Assembly: GCF_905220565.1 (NCBI RefSeq)
Contig: NC_059404.1
Span: 14,288,472-14,352,471, forward strand
Direction of reading: 5' to 3'
DNA: 64,000 nt
From: Melitaea cinxia
Lineage: Eukaryota > Arthropoda > Insecta > Lepidoptera > Nymphalidae
Below, one piece after another: positions 1 through 11,957 of this stretch. A program made the translations under genes and the position numbers. Under the pieces are notes generated by a model, which saw only the letters and a list, made by a program, of their open reading frames with translations, made no database searches and was not told the origin of the DNA. Within the stretch, counting starts at the first letter, position 1. Each line of letters begins with the position of its first letter.

Positions 1-113
1 TATTTTATTACTTTTGTTTCTTGAAGTAATTTTTAATCCAATACCTTATTACGTCAATATAATAATAAGTTTTGTTCCTCTTGGAAGAGTTCAATGTGTG
101 TAATGTTGTCGAG

Positions 114-2054
114 CAGCAGCTGTTCCCCGGCGGCAGCGGCGGCAACCTGAGCTCCATGCTGGCCATGTACCCGCAGAGCGCGCCCAAGATGTCGCACGCT
201 CCGCACGCGCACCACCCCTACCAGGTCCGACCCCCGCCTAATTGTGTTCAAACTTTAGAGCCTTCTGCTATAGACGTACACTTATACCTGACTGTAGGGT
301 AATTTATCTACAACTTTTTAATTGTATTCTTCAGCACTTAAAACATATTTACAGTTATCGATCACAAAAAAAAGTTGGCAAGAGCGAGCTTATCTCTGAA
401 AGAGATCTTCCAGTTAACCCATAGAAGTCATGGTTCCTTATCCTATTATATAATCCTTTATACTAGAAGTATAAATTTCTAGTTAGGTAATTATATAAAA
501 TAAGTCGTTCGTGCGCAGTCTCTAATCGACCGCGGCGTGGGCGTGGGCGCGGGCGTGGGTGTGGGCGTGGGCGGAGGCGCGTGGGGCGAGGAGGAGGAGC
601 GCAAGCCGCGGCCCATCGGCACCGAGCGCGCCTGGAAGCTCACCGCGCCCGACGACTGGCACGCCGCGCACCACCTGCACCGCACCGACCACGACAGATA
701 TCAGGTACGCAAAACAGTTACTGTTCAACGCTCTTGTCTTGTGACTTGTAATTTATTTATCGTAAACCGTTCAGTTGTAATTGTATGTTATCATAAGCGG
801 TAAAGAATTGAGCAAAAATCGCGTCGCTACTTCTGGTAGTTTTAAGTGTGCGATTATGAATCAAATAATTAACTCGATTTTATTAATTTGTGTTATGTTA
901 TAAAGTCAATTTTTTTTTAATAACATAGATATTAGTTTAAAAAGACCTGTTATGACTCTTAGAAAAGAATATAATATCAATGTCAATCAAAAAATAATGT
1001 GACAGTTATCAAGATTCAATATTAATGGAGACTATGTTGTTGTTGTTGTTATTCACGGGCTTTTTTCCGCAACTCGACGTCATGGTGCGCCTATTTTGCG
1101 TGATTGGCTGGGGGCACTATTCGTGCCAGCCTAGCTCCTTGAGGCAGCCTAACAGACCCTTCACGTTGCCGACGACTCTAATAATATAATGGAGACTATA
1201 CATATTATCTAGTTTTTACCAAAAAAACCTAACATACAAATATTATATATTAAACATACCTTTCGAAACATGTAAACTAATAAATAAAATCAAACCCCTC
1301 AGCAAAACATGAACATGGGAGGCGTGGGAGTAGGAGTGGGAGTGGGCGTGGGCGTGGGCGAGGCGTACGGCACCGCCGGAGGAGCCACGGCAGCCGCGCT
1401 GTCCATGATCCACACGCTGCCGCTGCAGTACCTGCCGCCCGACCACCACCACTGGGACCAGCCGCAGCACAACGCCAACGACAAACAGGTAACTACACGC
1501 AGCTACACCTGTCTGTACATTATTACTGCGTAAGTTGGTCCTGATGGGATGATTGATATATTATGTGTGTATTATCTGAAGTCTACACATAGTAGTAGTG
1601 TCTTGAGTGAGCATGTGGTTTGTTTTGTTTGTTTGTGGGTGTAAAGAAAATCTCTTTTACACCGCTGATTTTGGGAGTAAGACAGAAATGCGCAGTTTTG
1701 TTTAGAATAAATAATTACGTTAATATTGCAATAATGAATTAGAATATAGTTTTATAATTATGGTAATGTATAAGATAATGATTTACATCATACATATGTT
1801 CTCTATTTGTGTCCAAATGATTTTTTCAAACATGCCGTATTCATATAGTAAAATTACATTAGTATGAGTATTGTAATAGTGCTAGATAGAAGTAAATGTT
1901 TGGATCCACACTACTATAAAATCATATTTTTGTAATCTTGACTCAATTGATAGTGCAGTGCTTCTCTACACAAATCGAACTCATATTAAATAGCAGCCAG
2001 ATGTTAATATATAATTCGTTTCCACAGCAGGCCTGGAGCAAGTGGAGCCACTAG
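114..2054 (+). CDS. 3'-terminal four exons of an unidentified Gly/Val- and His-rich protein
   Basis: Four GC-rich blocks stand out of AT-rich DNA and join in one frame, all in phase 0: exons 114-224, 519-704, 1303-1488 and 2028-2054. Introns follow GT/AG; each of the first three exons ends in CAG. The joined tail has 37 + 62 + 62 residues and then QAWSKWSH and a TAG stop. Exons 2 and 3 each open with a Gly-Val dipeptide run; exon 2 continues with an acidic EEEER patch, RPIGTERAWKLT and His-rich HAAHHLH; exon 3 holds LPLQYLPPDHHHWDQPQ. Such low-complexity tails are common in nuclear regulators and signalling proteins, but no catalytic or binding motif is visible and I do not recognise the family. 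The 5' part lies before the window. The first acceptor (AG at 112-113) has a weak pyrimidine tract, so the start of that exon is the least certain boundary. Confidence 0.75.
1023..1199 (-). mobile_element. Short retroelement with 13-bp target-site duplication in an intron
   Basis: A GC-richer 151-bp segment (1036-1186) is bracketed by perfect 13-bp direct repeats TAATGGAGACTAT at 1023-1035 and 1187-1199. One end is a (GTT)n run, that is an (AAC)n tail when read on the minus strand. Tail plus target duplication indicate a SINE or a 5'-truncated LINE inserted by target-primed reverse transcription, inside the intron 705-1302. Confidence 0.7.
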
Positions 2055-2680
2055 AGTGCCAGAGCCGCCTGCGGACCTATCCCACGAGGATTATATATAA
2101 TTGTAACCCTTGGAAACGGTGTAGATATTAGTGAGAAAGAATTATATTATACAGATTATCTATATACATAATAGAGAAAATGTCCTATCGAGAAGAGAAC
2201 TTATACTGTACGATCGACTGAAGTGAGCATTAAACGATACATGATGAGACACGTGAGGGAGCCGGATGTAGTTTTATTTGTTGCTCGCCGCCGGCAGTAG
2301 AGCGCTGTAGGCCGCTTGGAATGTAATTCCGCTACGTGTACGGAGGCACCGGCCGTGTGCGGAAACGTCAATATTGACACGAGTCTACTGATCACACGTC
2401 TGCGCCAATATCTTGGAAGACCAACAGCGTGTGCTTAGATTGCCATCTCGAACTAATGTATTTAATAAAATGAACCTTGTGCGTTTTCGAGATATTAGAG
2501 ATTCGCGTGATTGGGTCATGTTAGATCCATATTAATGTTTTTGTAGACTGAGCCTCTGTTGCGCCTCCAATATTTTACACTATATTATGGCATACGATAT
2601 TCGTTTCGTTAAATGGTACGCTCGCAAACCGTGACGGATTATTAACGTGTAATAATAAATTTGCTTGTACATGAAAATTA
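2055..2680 (+). other. 3' UTR of the first gene with two poly(A) signals
   Basis: After the TAG at 2052-2054 the sequence is non-coding. AATAAA occurs at 2464-2469 and again at 2654-2659, either of which could end the transcript. No competing gene is visible. Confidence 0.5.
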
Positions 2681-3297
2681 AATATCATATATTGATGCAC
2701 TGTAACCACTGGTGTTTTTAATAATACCACCTGTTTTTTCAATGATTCTTTTTTTATTAGGTTTATTTGGGTAATTTGTATTATATTATAAGTAAATTAT
2801 TACCGAGAACTTACTATGTCTCGAATATGATTAAAGCAAGATAAGCGGTAAGTTCTAGGCAAATAAACCGTTATTAAAACATTATGAGTGTGTTCTTGAA
2901 TAGGTCCTAACACTGACTTATCACTGTCTATGTTCCCAAAACAAGAAACACGTATTTTGATAAAATATACTGTACCTTAACAACAAGTCGAGCTTTTTAG
3001 AAGGCTTTGATATTTACAAAAATCAAAGATACATTTAAAGCTAATACCATAACTCTTTTTTAACTTATATCCCTATCCATCTAAAAAAGCCAGCTAAAAT
3101 AATATGAAAAACTTTTGTATTACTAACGAATAACTTTTTGTGTACTATTGTAAAGATGTAAATGTTAATTTATTTGTAGGTGTTATTGTCTCGAATTACT
3201 GAACTGATTTAGAAAATTCATTTACTACTAACTGTATAAAATAGCCTCTGTATGTTGCAAGTAAAAAATAAATAGTTTTAGTTGACTAGATAACAGG

Positions 3298-3586
3298 TTA
3301 AACGCCGGCTTGATTTTTTAGTTTTTCTATTTGGGCCATTGGGGACACCATGTAAGTCGATACACAATGTTTTCGTTGGTGCCGCGGGGGACACCACATG
3401 AACGCGAGCCAGACAGAGAAATATGTCATATAGTGCAAGGAAAAATAAGTAACATCTTTAAGAATGGGTATGGGTAATGCAATAAAACTTGTCATAAAAT
3501 ATTTGTTAATAAGGACTTTTAAACTGGCTCCATAAATTAAATAAGTGAGGCCCAATTGGTGTCCCCCATGGCGTTCAACGTGTTAA
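3298..3586. mobile_element. Possible piggyBac-type MITE flanked by TTAA
   Basis: TTAA stands at 3298-3301 and 3583-3586, and the segment between has imperfect inverted ends. The right end read inward gives CACGTTGAACGCCATGGG then GGACACCA; the left end read inward gives ACGCCGG and, further in, CCATTGGGGACACCATG. TTAA targets are characteristic of piggyBac elements. The left terminus seems shortened, so this is tentative. Confidence 0.4.
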
Positions 3587-3730
3587 TAAACTATAGCACA
3601 ATCGTTAGTTCACGATAAAAAAAAAAGACATTTTTTACTACACTACTCTATGGAACTTAGTAAATCACTGTGACGATAATCAAGAATTTATTGTTGTAGT
3701 TAATTGCAATTAAATGAAAGAATTTTGAGA

Positions 3731-3907
3731 TACAAAGGCCGAAGACGGGCAGCAGCGTCTTCGATGAGACAAAGCCAGCCCTGCAGTCACCAACTCGCCT
3801 GCCCAGCGTGGTGACTATGGGCAAAACACATGAGTTCACGTTATTTTTGGCGTAAACTTGTGGAGGCCTATGTCCAGCAGTGGACTGTATAGGCTGTAAT
3901 GAAATGA
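3731..3907 (+). mobile_element. 5'-truncated LINE 3' end (family B, copy 1)
   Basis: Matches the 3' part of four other copies in this window (24976, 30985, 40190 and 43441). Diagnostic pieces are GGCCGAAGACGGGCAGCAGC, TGCCCAGCGTGGTGACTATG and the terminal GTCCAGCAGTGGACTGTATA followed by GGCTGTAATGA. The fixed 3' end and ragged 5' end are typical of non-LTR retrotransposons. It lies just beyond the 3' end of the RAP gene. Confidence 0.7.
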
Positions 3908-3931
3908 AATAATGCAATAGAAATGAAAAGA

Positions 3932-3937
3932 TTTATT
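3932..3937 (-). terminator. Poly(A) signal of the RAP gene
   Basis: AATAAA on the minus strand about 210 nt beyond the stop codon; the first convincing signal downstream. The LINE end at 3731-3907 lies just past it. Confidence 0.5.
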
Positions 3938-4146
3938 AAAAATATAACAATAATCACAAGAGATTCTTAATTCTATTGTGGAATCGATAGAATAATAAAA
4001 CAATATTGTAAAAATAACCTATTAATATTTTAAATACATTGCTATAAAAATCTCAGATTCACCTAACAAGAATAATTTTTACATTTCTGAAGTCTATTCA
4101 AAACGTATCTTTTTACATAAAAAATATACAGATAGGGTTTACAGCA

Positions 4147-7100
4147 TTATAGCTCAGTGTGGCGAGCCATGATCCTACTCTCGAGGTCTGCGTGCATCTT
4201 TTCAACTTTGCGAGTATGTTTCTTTATCATCTGTTGCTGGTCAGCGAAGTGGTCCATTTTGTCACCGGCGGCTGCAATCTGCGATAAAAACGTTATTTTA
4301 TATATATCCAAAAATTAATCTTAACAAGTTTTCTCGACAAAATTATCAATCAAAAGTAAGTGAAACAAAGTTAAATCACAAAAAACTGGAGACAGAAGAA
4401 TGCTAGTACTGGAAATCTCTTCAAAAACCACTTAATGCACGTACAAGTCAAGTTATAGTCCTCTAATTGCAGATAAATGGGCAAAAAATTGGGATATCAT
4501 AACCAAAATCCTATTCGTAGACATTACTTATAACTATTATAGTTAAGGAAACAAGCACAGTTAATTTTTAAATAAAAGAAAATTTAAGAGTAAAAGCAAA
4601 AAATATAGTAATTTTCTATCTTAAAAAAGGATTAGCAGTCATAAGCATAAAATATTATGGATTATCTTATAAAATAACAAAATAAAATAAATAAACAACC
4701 TTACTACGATGTTTTTCATAGTTGCTTACTTGATCAGCGTGTAAAGTGCGCAGTTTTAGCAGACGAGCTTCGTAATGCTGCAATTCAACCTGCGTAAAAA
4801 TGAAAAATATTTAGTTATAAATGTCTCACATTCAACGACCCCCAGAAGATTGTACTCCTGTGTCGCGGGGCTGGAAACAGCACATAAGCCGAGACCACGG
4901 CAAACATTATTTGGCCTACACAAATGTTAATAATAAATAATAAGCGGGTATCAAATCCTCGACCGCTAGTGCAACACTGTGGCTCGCGCCAACGCGTTTT
5001 CAATACAATATTCGGTTAAATTTGTAGTAGATTACAAGATTGTCTCTAACAAATGGCAGCCCGACTGGGGCTCGACCTTACAGAAGATCACAGCTAAATT
5101 ATACTGCTCTCAAGTACTGTTGTGTTCCTGTGGTGCGATGCTTCTGATATCGCAGGTGTCTATAGGCTATTATAAAAAATATAAAAAAATTAAATAAATG
5201 CCCATTGATATTATAAGCATTTGTAAATAATTTACCTTCAACGAGGCAAGTTCCTCGACGGTAAAATTACCCGCTGCCGCTACACGCCATAGACCTTGCA
5301 CTTTCGGCTCAATAAATTCTCTATTTGTCGGTCCTATAGTAAATAAAAAATTGAATTTTTACTTATGTGAAAAATAAAGTAATATATATATATATATATT
5401 ATATGGTTTGCCTAAAAAAAGGTAAATAATAATTACCAGATATTGTTTCTTTTTATTTATTTATTTACTTAGTACACTATAATTATACATATTATAATTA
5501 TTTTAGTTACTACAATATATGTAACATTAACTGATATGTATCAATGAGTATGTAAGGCTACCCTACGATAAACATAAGTCGAATTGACTCTAATTAATTA
5601 TTTAGATTACCCTAATTACAAAAAAAAAAAAAAAAAAACGGCCAACAAAGGTATGGAATCACTACTTTCTTTTAAATTGATACTAAATTAAATCACCATT
5701 ATTACTCACGCTATCCCGCATTAACTGAATGAACCCGTATTTTTTTCACCTTCAACAAGTAATATATTGATATACTTTATTAAATAATCTAATATATAAA
5801 AATCTCGTGTCGCGGTGTTTGTAGTTAAACTCCTCCGAAACGGCTTGACCGATTCTCATGAAATTTTGTGTGCATATTGGGTAGGTCTGAGAATCAAACA
5901 ACACCTATTTTTCATCCTCCTAAATGTTAAGGGTAGTCCACCCCTATTTTTTTTTTTAATTTTTAGATAAAGTTTTTATTTTTGTGATTTGGTGTTAAAA
6001 AATACATATAACCCTAAATTTTCACCCTTCTACCACCAACCCCTAAAATTATATCAATATCCAAAAAATAATAAATTTCATTACCTCTAGCAGCAATCCT
6101 CTGTAACCTGTCGTAACCATCTCTCAAACTCCTGTGTTTTTCTCTGACCAAATTAGTTTTATCGACAAAATCTTTGCTAAGATTTTCTCCATTGTCCTTT
6201 TCATAATTGATTTCATTAAATTTCTCAATGTCTTCATCATCAAGAGCATCTACAAATAAATTTTTGTGAGTGTTTATGCCTTAATCGATGATATTAAGTG
6301 ATGCAATAGGTACTTCTAATATATAAAATTCTCGTGTCGCGGTGTTTGTAGTTAAACTCCTCCAAAATGGCTAGACCGATTCTCATGAAATTTTGTGTGC
6401 ATATTGGGTAAGTCTGGGAATCAAACAACATCTATTTTTCATACCCTTAAGTTATAAGGGGGGGGGGGGTTAAGAGGGTTGGACATTGTTCATTCCTCTA
6501 AGTTATAAGGGGGGGGGGGGGGGTTGAGAAACTTAATAAAATATATGGCAAAACAAAGTTTGCGGGGTCAGATAGTATATCAATAAAATTATTTAATTGG
6601 CCAATAAAATGTTTCAAGACAGAACCCAAAACAGCTAGTTCAATGAATCAAACAATTGCACAGTGTAATAACAATTAACTGCTGTTTAGCTTAAGCAAAA
6701 AACTACTGGCAACAGAAATACATATTATCTCTGTAAATAAATTGTAGAGTGCAAAAGCACAAACATAGATACATGAATAGGTATAAACTATATCAATATA
6801 AAACTGAATTGCCGAAATGCATGTACGCGCATAACTTCCAAATGACTGCACCAAATTAAATAAATATGTTTTTATTTTACAAACAAGGTTCGTATAACAG
6901 AAAATTAAAAAAAAAATGTTAATGTGTGTTGTTACAACTTACTTTTATGTACGTCTGACTTATCAACTGTATCCATATTTACTAGTAAATCGTGGTACTG
7001 GTCTATTTTCTCCTGATGATGCATGAATTCTTCTCTTAATGCTGATAACTCTTCACTTGTAAACCCAGATGCCTCGGCTTTAGCCCATAGCATATTTAGT

Positions 7101-8262
7101 TTCTTATCTTTAAAAAGACTTTTATTTATGTATCCATCCATTGCAGAATTGTACGACTAGAATAACAAATAATGAAAAAAAATGACATTTAAAGAAAACT
7201 GCAAACATTCAAATTTAAAAATATATAAACATTCAACATTAATTATAAAGTTAGCTGCTTCTGGTGTTTATAAAACAAAAACAAATTATAAGTAACAATT
7301 GAAGCAGTGGTAATGAGTTCACTTTTCAGCCAATGGTAAATGTATTCAGCCAGACATTTAGAGTCAGTAGAAAGTTTAAATCACTCCCATTGATTTTATA
7401 ATTTTATTATATACTTAATTTTTTATTTATACTTTAGTACACTACAAATACATTATTAAAAAACTTAAGATAGGTTTAGATTGATAGTATAATGGGCTTA
7501 TATATGGTCAAACAAATAATATAATTTTAATATTACAGTAATATATACCTAGGAAATGTAACTTATTAATTGTAATAAAAATAATGCAATAATATAAAAT
7601 TAAAATAAAAAAAAGTTGTATAGAATTTAGAGGTATTGATTAAAAGAAATGTGCAAGAAATTCAAAAAACGCTATTTTCTTTTTATAAAATATTCAATAA
7701 TGGTAGACGAGTTATAATGTAACTTAATTTAAGTAAGACTTTTTTAAGATGTTATCATCTCAAATAAACAGATGTCAATGACACTGGAGTCATTACAAAG
7801 TTCATCTGTTGCATTAATCATAATTAAGTACTTTTATAAATTTGATATCTCATAAAATATAATACCATATTTTATAACAATTATTTTAGAAGCAATCTTA
7901 AAACAGTTTTAGATAGGTGTATCTATTAATGAATTCAAATATTTTATTTATTTACGTTCAAGTAATTCAAATTCCTCCAAGCAAAGATATATTTGATTAT
8001 AAATAATCTTATAGCTTTTACTGCTATATATACGGTAATAAAAAAAAAAAACTGAATGAGACTGTTGTAGTTAAAATTGCTGTATTGACATCAAACATTA
8101 ATTTTTTTAATAGATTAAGCCTGTGACATCCTACCGCTGGCCTCTTTCTCCATGTATGAGAAGGGTCGGAGCTTAATGTACCATGACAAAAAGACAAGGA
8201 AAACATTCAAAGAAGAAAGCTTATTGATGTCCAATTGCATTACCCTAGACTCGCAGATAATT

Positions 8263-8340
<78 letters not shown>

Positions 8341-9642
8341 AAGGTCAACTTTCATCAACACTAAACTTCAATGGTTAACACGTTTATAATATTAACTTAT
8401 TTATTTATTTATTTAATGCTTTTTTGCACAATAGAATAACATTAAAGAAAATAATAATAATCTACCTTAAAAAAGTGCAAAGGTGGTCTTATCACTAAAA
8501 GTGATCTCTTACAGTCAACCCCTATCAATAGAAAAAATATTGATAACATAATCAATAAAGAATGAAAATAAATTATTTCAACTATTTTACAAGGTACCTG
8601 ATAGCGTTCGTTACTCATAGTAGGGAATATATCTGCCAACCCGCATTGGAGTAGCGTGGTGGATTAAGCTCTGATCCTTCTCCTACATGGGGAAAGAGGC
8701 CTATGCCCAGTAGTGGGATATTAGAGGCTGAAGCGTTATTTTACAAGTTAAATAATCATTATAATTATGTATTATTAATATAACTTACAGGATTTTCTTT
8801 TTGCCGTTTGGATACATCTTCAAAATGTTCTCGGAGACCATAATTATCCATTATAGCAGCCAACTTACGACGCAGCTCTGCTTCTTTCAAACCATCTTTA
8901 TCTCCTCCTTCTCCTCTTACTCTTTTTAAAGTAATCTCTTCTTTGTCTTGAATTGACAAATCACTGTATAACGATTTCAGTTTAGGTTCTGTCAAACGCT
9001 GCAATATGTAAACACATAATATATAATATAAAAAAACAAATCTTATCTTTACAAATAACTAGTTTTTAATTTCAATTATGTATTCTTAGAAATTGAAATA
9101 GAAATTGTATATAAAGATAAAACCTATACTATAATTTAAATTAGATTTTAAGGATAATATCCGATTATAAGCTGCAATTCTGTAACACGAGAGTATATGT
9201 ACATACATACAAACAAATAAACCTAAAAATACCTAACTGTTTTGACTTCTATTGCACTTTTCTCCCCCCTTTAATTTTCTTATATGCTCCCTTTATTTTT
9301 TCTAAATACCTCTCATTTAGAGATATCAGAGATATTTACAAAAACTAAAAGAGACACATATAATTTTAATATAAATACACATTTATAGATGAATAAAAGA
9401 TGCGTGTCATTTTCTTTGACAATTATCTTACCGGTAAATAAATAACTATACATAAATATTACCTGTTGAGCTTTTATCCAAACTAAATTCAATTTATTCA
9501 TTCGAAATGGTTTTTCCAATGTTCTAAAATTAACACCACTTGTATTTTTTTCATTAGCCGAACGACTGTATTTATTTTCACTCAATGCACAAGTAAAAAG
9601 TAATGTAAGTATCACAAAACTTATACACGCGTGTTGTTTCAT
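4147..9642 (-). CDS. LRPAP1: Receptor-associated protein (RAP), ER chaperone of LDL-receptor family proteins
   Basis: Seven minus-strand exons join in frame: 9463-9642, 8789-8998, 6943-7156, 6085-6249, 5236-5333, 4700-4789 and 4147-4278, all with GT/AG introns, giving 362 residues (human RAP has 357). Residues 1-21 form a signal peptide (MKQH, hydrophobic core, cut near CALS/E). Exon 1 ends FRMNKLNLVWIKAQQ and exon 2 has LTEPKLKSLYSDL, typical of RAP domain 1; the middle repeat shows KLNMLWAKAEASGFTSEEL; exon 5 shows EPKVQGLWRVAAAGNFTVEE. The protein ends RHTEL, an ER-retrieval signal like the HNEL of vertebrate RAP. RAP binds newly made LDL-receptor-family proteins (in insects also vitellogenin and lipophorin receptors) in the ER and prevents premature ligand binding. 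ATG at 9642 is chosen because it precedes the signal peptide. Exon 6 has a second possible donor 30 nt upstream. Confidence 0.93.
5068..5176 (+). mobile_element. LINE 3' fragment (family I, copy 1) in RAP intron 5
   Basis: Shares GGCTCGACCTTACAGAAGAT, TGTTGTGTTCCTGTGG and the region around GCAGGTGTCTATAGGCTA with the longer copies at 20447-20660 and, inverted and split, 31331-31477 plus 38527-38665. It is antisense to the RAP gene. The preceding segment 4825-5000 holds another degraded repeat ending in a box-B-like stretch. Confidence 0.55.
5788..6060 (+). mobile_element. Non-autonomous Helitron, 5' part, in RAP intron 4
   Basis: Starts TCTAATATATAAAAATCTCG and continues CGTGTCGCGGTGTTTGTAGT, matching the copy at 6315 over about 160 bp. 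A TC start is the Helitron hallmark. No clean 3' hairpin or CTAG end is seen here, so the end is approximate. It stops about 25 bp short of RAP exon 4. Confidence 0.55.
6315..6575 (+). mobile_element. Non-autonomous Helitron in RAP intron 3
   Basis: A 261-bp copy that starts TCTAATATATAAAA and ends AAGTTTGCGGGGTCAGATAG followed by T. The 3' end is close to the CTAG-T end expected for Helitrons, with C changed to A. It contains two G homopolymers, 6458-6469 (12 G) and 6509-6523 (15 G). Same orientation as the copy at 5788. Confidence 0.65.
8265..8336. repeat. (TA)n microsatellite in RAP intron 2
   Basis: An almost uninterrupted TA dinucleotide run of about 72 bp. Confidence 0.95.
8596..8737 (+). 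mobile_element. LINE 3' end (family A, copy 1)
   Basis: Shares GCGTGGTGGATTAAGCTCTG, CTCCTACATGGGGAAAGAGG and GCCCAGTAGTGGGATATT with copies at 13558, 29751 (inverted) and 44590. The repeated 3' end AGGCTGAAGCG suggests a non-LTR retrotransposon tail. It lies in RAP intron 2. Confidence 0.65.
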
Positions 9643-9649
9643 GTTTACG

Positions 9650-11220
9650 TATAAATTTAAAGTTTCAAGAAAATCTTCTTCTTTGTTAAGGTAAACTCAT
9701 ATAATTAAATGGTCATACGACATACAAGAAACAATAAAGATGTTGATTGCCAATCAATTGCCAATTGATTACTTTGATTGATTACTTGATTCCGCTAATG
9801 TCACGTAGGGTGGAGAATGCACGAAGGATATTGATCGGTGCGGTTGAGATAACATCCTCAATTTAATTTTGAAAACACGAAATTTGACTTTCATTGTTAC
9901 CAAGAAGCTTATACAATTGTTACACATAGTCTTACACTTATACCTAAACCTAAAATAACACATACACAAACATTTAATGTTAAACTAAAACAACAGCTAT
10001 TAACTCAACTATTACAAACTAATTACACTAGTGCCGACATATCATTTATTTACAACTTAATTTTATTGATTTCAAAATATTTTCACAAAAATATGCAGTA
10101 AGTACTAAATACCAACAATAACAAACATTGACCATTTATAGGACAGGGAATATCACAGGGGAGGATGTCATATATAGAATGGAGGAATTTGGGATAGGAA
10201 AAGAAGATGTGGCAAACTGTCCCTTTGCCAAGACGACATTCAAACAATGATTGATCACGAACTCTGGTTTTAGCCAGGTGAACAGTTGTACACACATGGC
10301 CAAGACATAAGCGACAGATGCTAGATGTGATCCAGTGGCTAGCATGTCTATGAAGAGAAAACCAAATGATCTTGGTATGTCTGGTGTTAGGTCAAAGTTT
10401 TAAAAACTGTTTTATTACGGATTTCAGATAATTCAGGTATTCCAAGTGACACTGCAGAGTCCTGTGCTAAAATGATCGTTTGTACTAGTATTTTAGGCCA
10501 TTCTAGTCCAGCAACTCAAATCACAACTTATTTGTTTGAGTGAAAATTCATTTGGACTATTTATGGAAATCGACTTACAGTGAATAAAAACCGATAAAGT
10601 CAAATGATTATACATAAAACTTGGTATACCAAGTATCTACTATTTTCTTCTGTCTACCATGAATCATATTTGTCAATTTCCAGGCAATATCTGGGCAGTC
10701 GTTTGTTGGATATATAAAACAATTTTCAATATTAGTGGTATTTTATGTAAAGAGATATTAATCCAATGTGCTATCACTGTAGAAAAAATCGTTCCGTTAT
10801 GGACTGTAATACTGTCGCAGTACGAAAGTTACGCAGAAGATTTTTGATCGTGCAAAAAAAACACGGAAATTAGCCATTGTATATATTAATTTTAAAAAAT
10901 TCCTAAATTTTACCCTACATTCCCTGTACGGATCCTCCTAATCCATCCTGTAAGTTGTACACAAAGTTAATATAAGTTGAGCAATGAACAATATTCTTTT
11001 TAATGAAAAACTACTTATTTTATTATATTATAAATTAATATAATAATGATTATTATATTATAAATTAAATTTACAATTACTATTAATTAAAATATTTTAT
11101 ATTTGATAGTATTCCAACAACAGTTTCTTTAATGAACTATTAAAATGTTTAATACACTCATTTGAAATTTGAATGCTGCGTTAAAAAATGTGGCTTACAG
11201 TATACAGATTGTGTTCCGTT
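9650..11220. other. Upstream region of the RAP gene, no confident gene
   Basis: AT-rich. It contains a degraded repeat at 9775-9905 (family L, also at 39762-39890 and inverted at about 43965-44050; shared block around ATCGGTGCGGTTGAGAT). A 43-codon open frame at 10119-10250 reads like protein (ITGEDVIYRMEEFGIGKEDV) but has no start, splice signals or recognised family. Confidence 0.4.
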
Positions 11221-11275
11221 TTAAATAGTAACTAGTATAACTGACTACACAGAACGCCTTTACAGTATACTAAAT

Positions 11276-11283
11276 TGACGTCA
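11276..11283. promoter_or_regulatory. Perfect CRE palindrome TGACGTCA, distal
   Basis: Full 8-bp cAMP-response element, the CREB/ATF consensus, about 680 bp before the candidate start codon at 11958. A second perfect copy lies at 11894. Confidence 0.4.
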
Positions 11284-11893
11284 CAGTCACACTGTAAATT
11301 GTAAACTGGTTGTAGTGCACATCGGAAAACAGCCTTAATTTTTAATTTTAATAGTTTTATAATATTAGTATATTGTGCAGTACACAGTATCCGAACAAGT
11401 TCAGAGTGAACTTCAAGTGTTCTAGATGACATTTGAACGAAAAAGTAGATTTTTGTAGTGGTACTGTGGTACAGCCGTATAGCCGTATAGGTGCGAAAGT
11501 ACGTAGGAGCGACGATACCTGCTTGCTACCTACAAGTGGTGATCGTTGGTAGTCGGACTGTTCTTTTGAAGTTTTGATTGTAGTATTTTATCTTTTTTAT
11601 ACTAATATACCTTATATTTTCATGACTTTATTCCTTATTTTATTCTTTTTCTCATTTAAAATACTTGAAGCCATTTCTTTGTTACGACGAAATAAATACG
11701 CTATATTTTGTAATGGGAGTCTGCAATCTTCCTGTCTAAAACTACATCTTAAATCGTGGACGTGCACGATACGTCCAATCACCGGAACTTTCTCTCGATG
11801 CGCTGCGAGTGAACTGTAAACTGTTACTCAACACTCGGTTGTGTAAAGAGGTCTACTATTTATTTCTTATGATATATAACTTTAGTTTGTAAT

Positions 11894-11901
11894 TGACGTC
11901 A
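11894..11901. promoter_or_regulatory. Perfect CRE palindrome TGACGTCA, proximal
   Basis: Located 57 bp before the candidate ATG at 11958, at a distance where CREB/ATF sites usually act. Together with the GC-rich exon that follows, it supports a promoter reading to the right. Confidence 0.5.
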
Positions 11902-11957
11902 GGCGTGTGAAGATCGGTTTAAGGATATTCGTGCAGTGTTATGTCTAGAGTGTTGTG

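Noticed and set aside
8115..8348. Frame with long Ile-Tyr repeat
   Set aside because: Translation of the TA microsatellite.
10119..10250. Protein-like frame TIYRTGNITGEDVIYRMEEF and following pieces to 10400
   Set aside because: Only 43 codons, no start or splice sites, followed by stops; could be a decayed fragment but no family was recognised.
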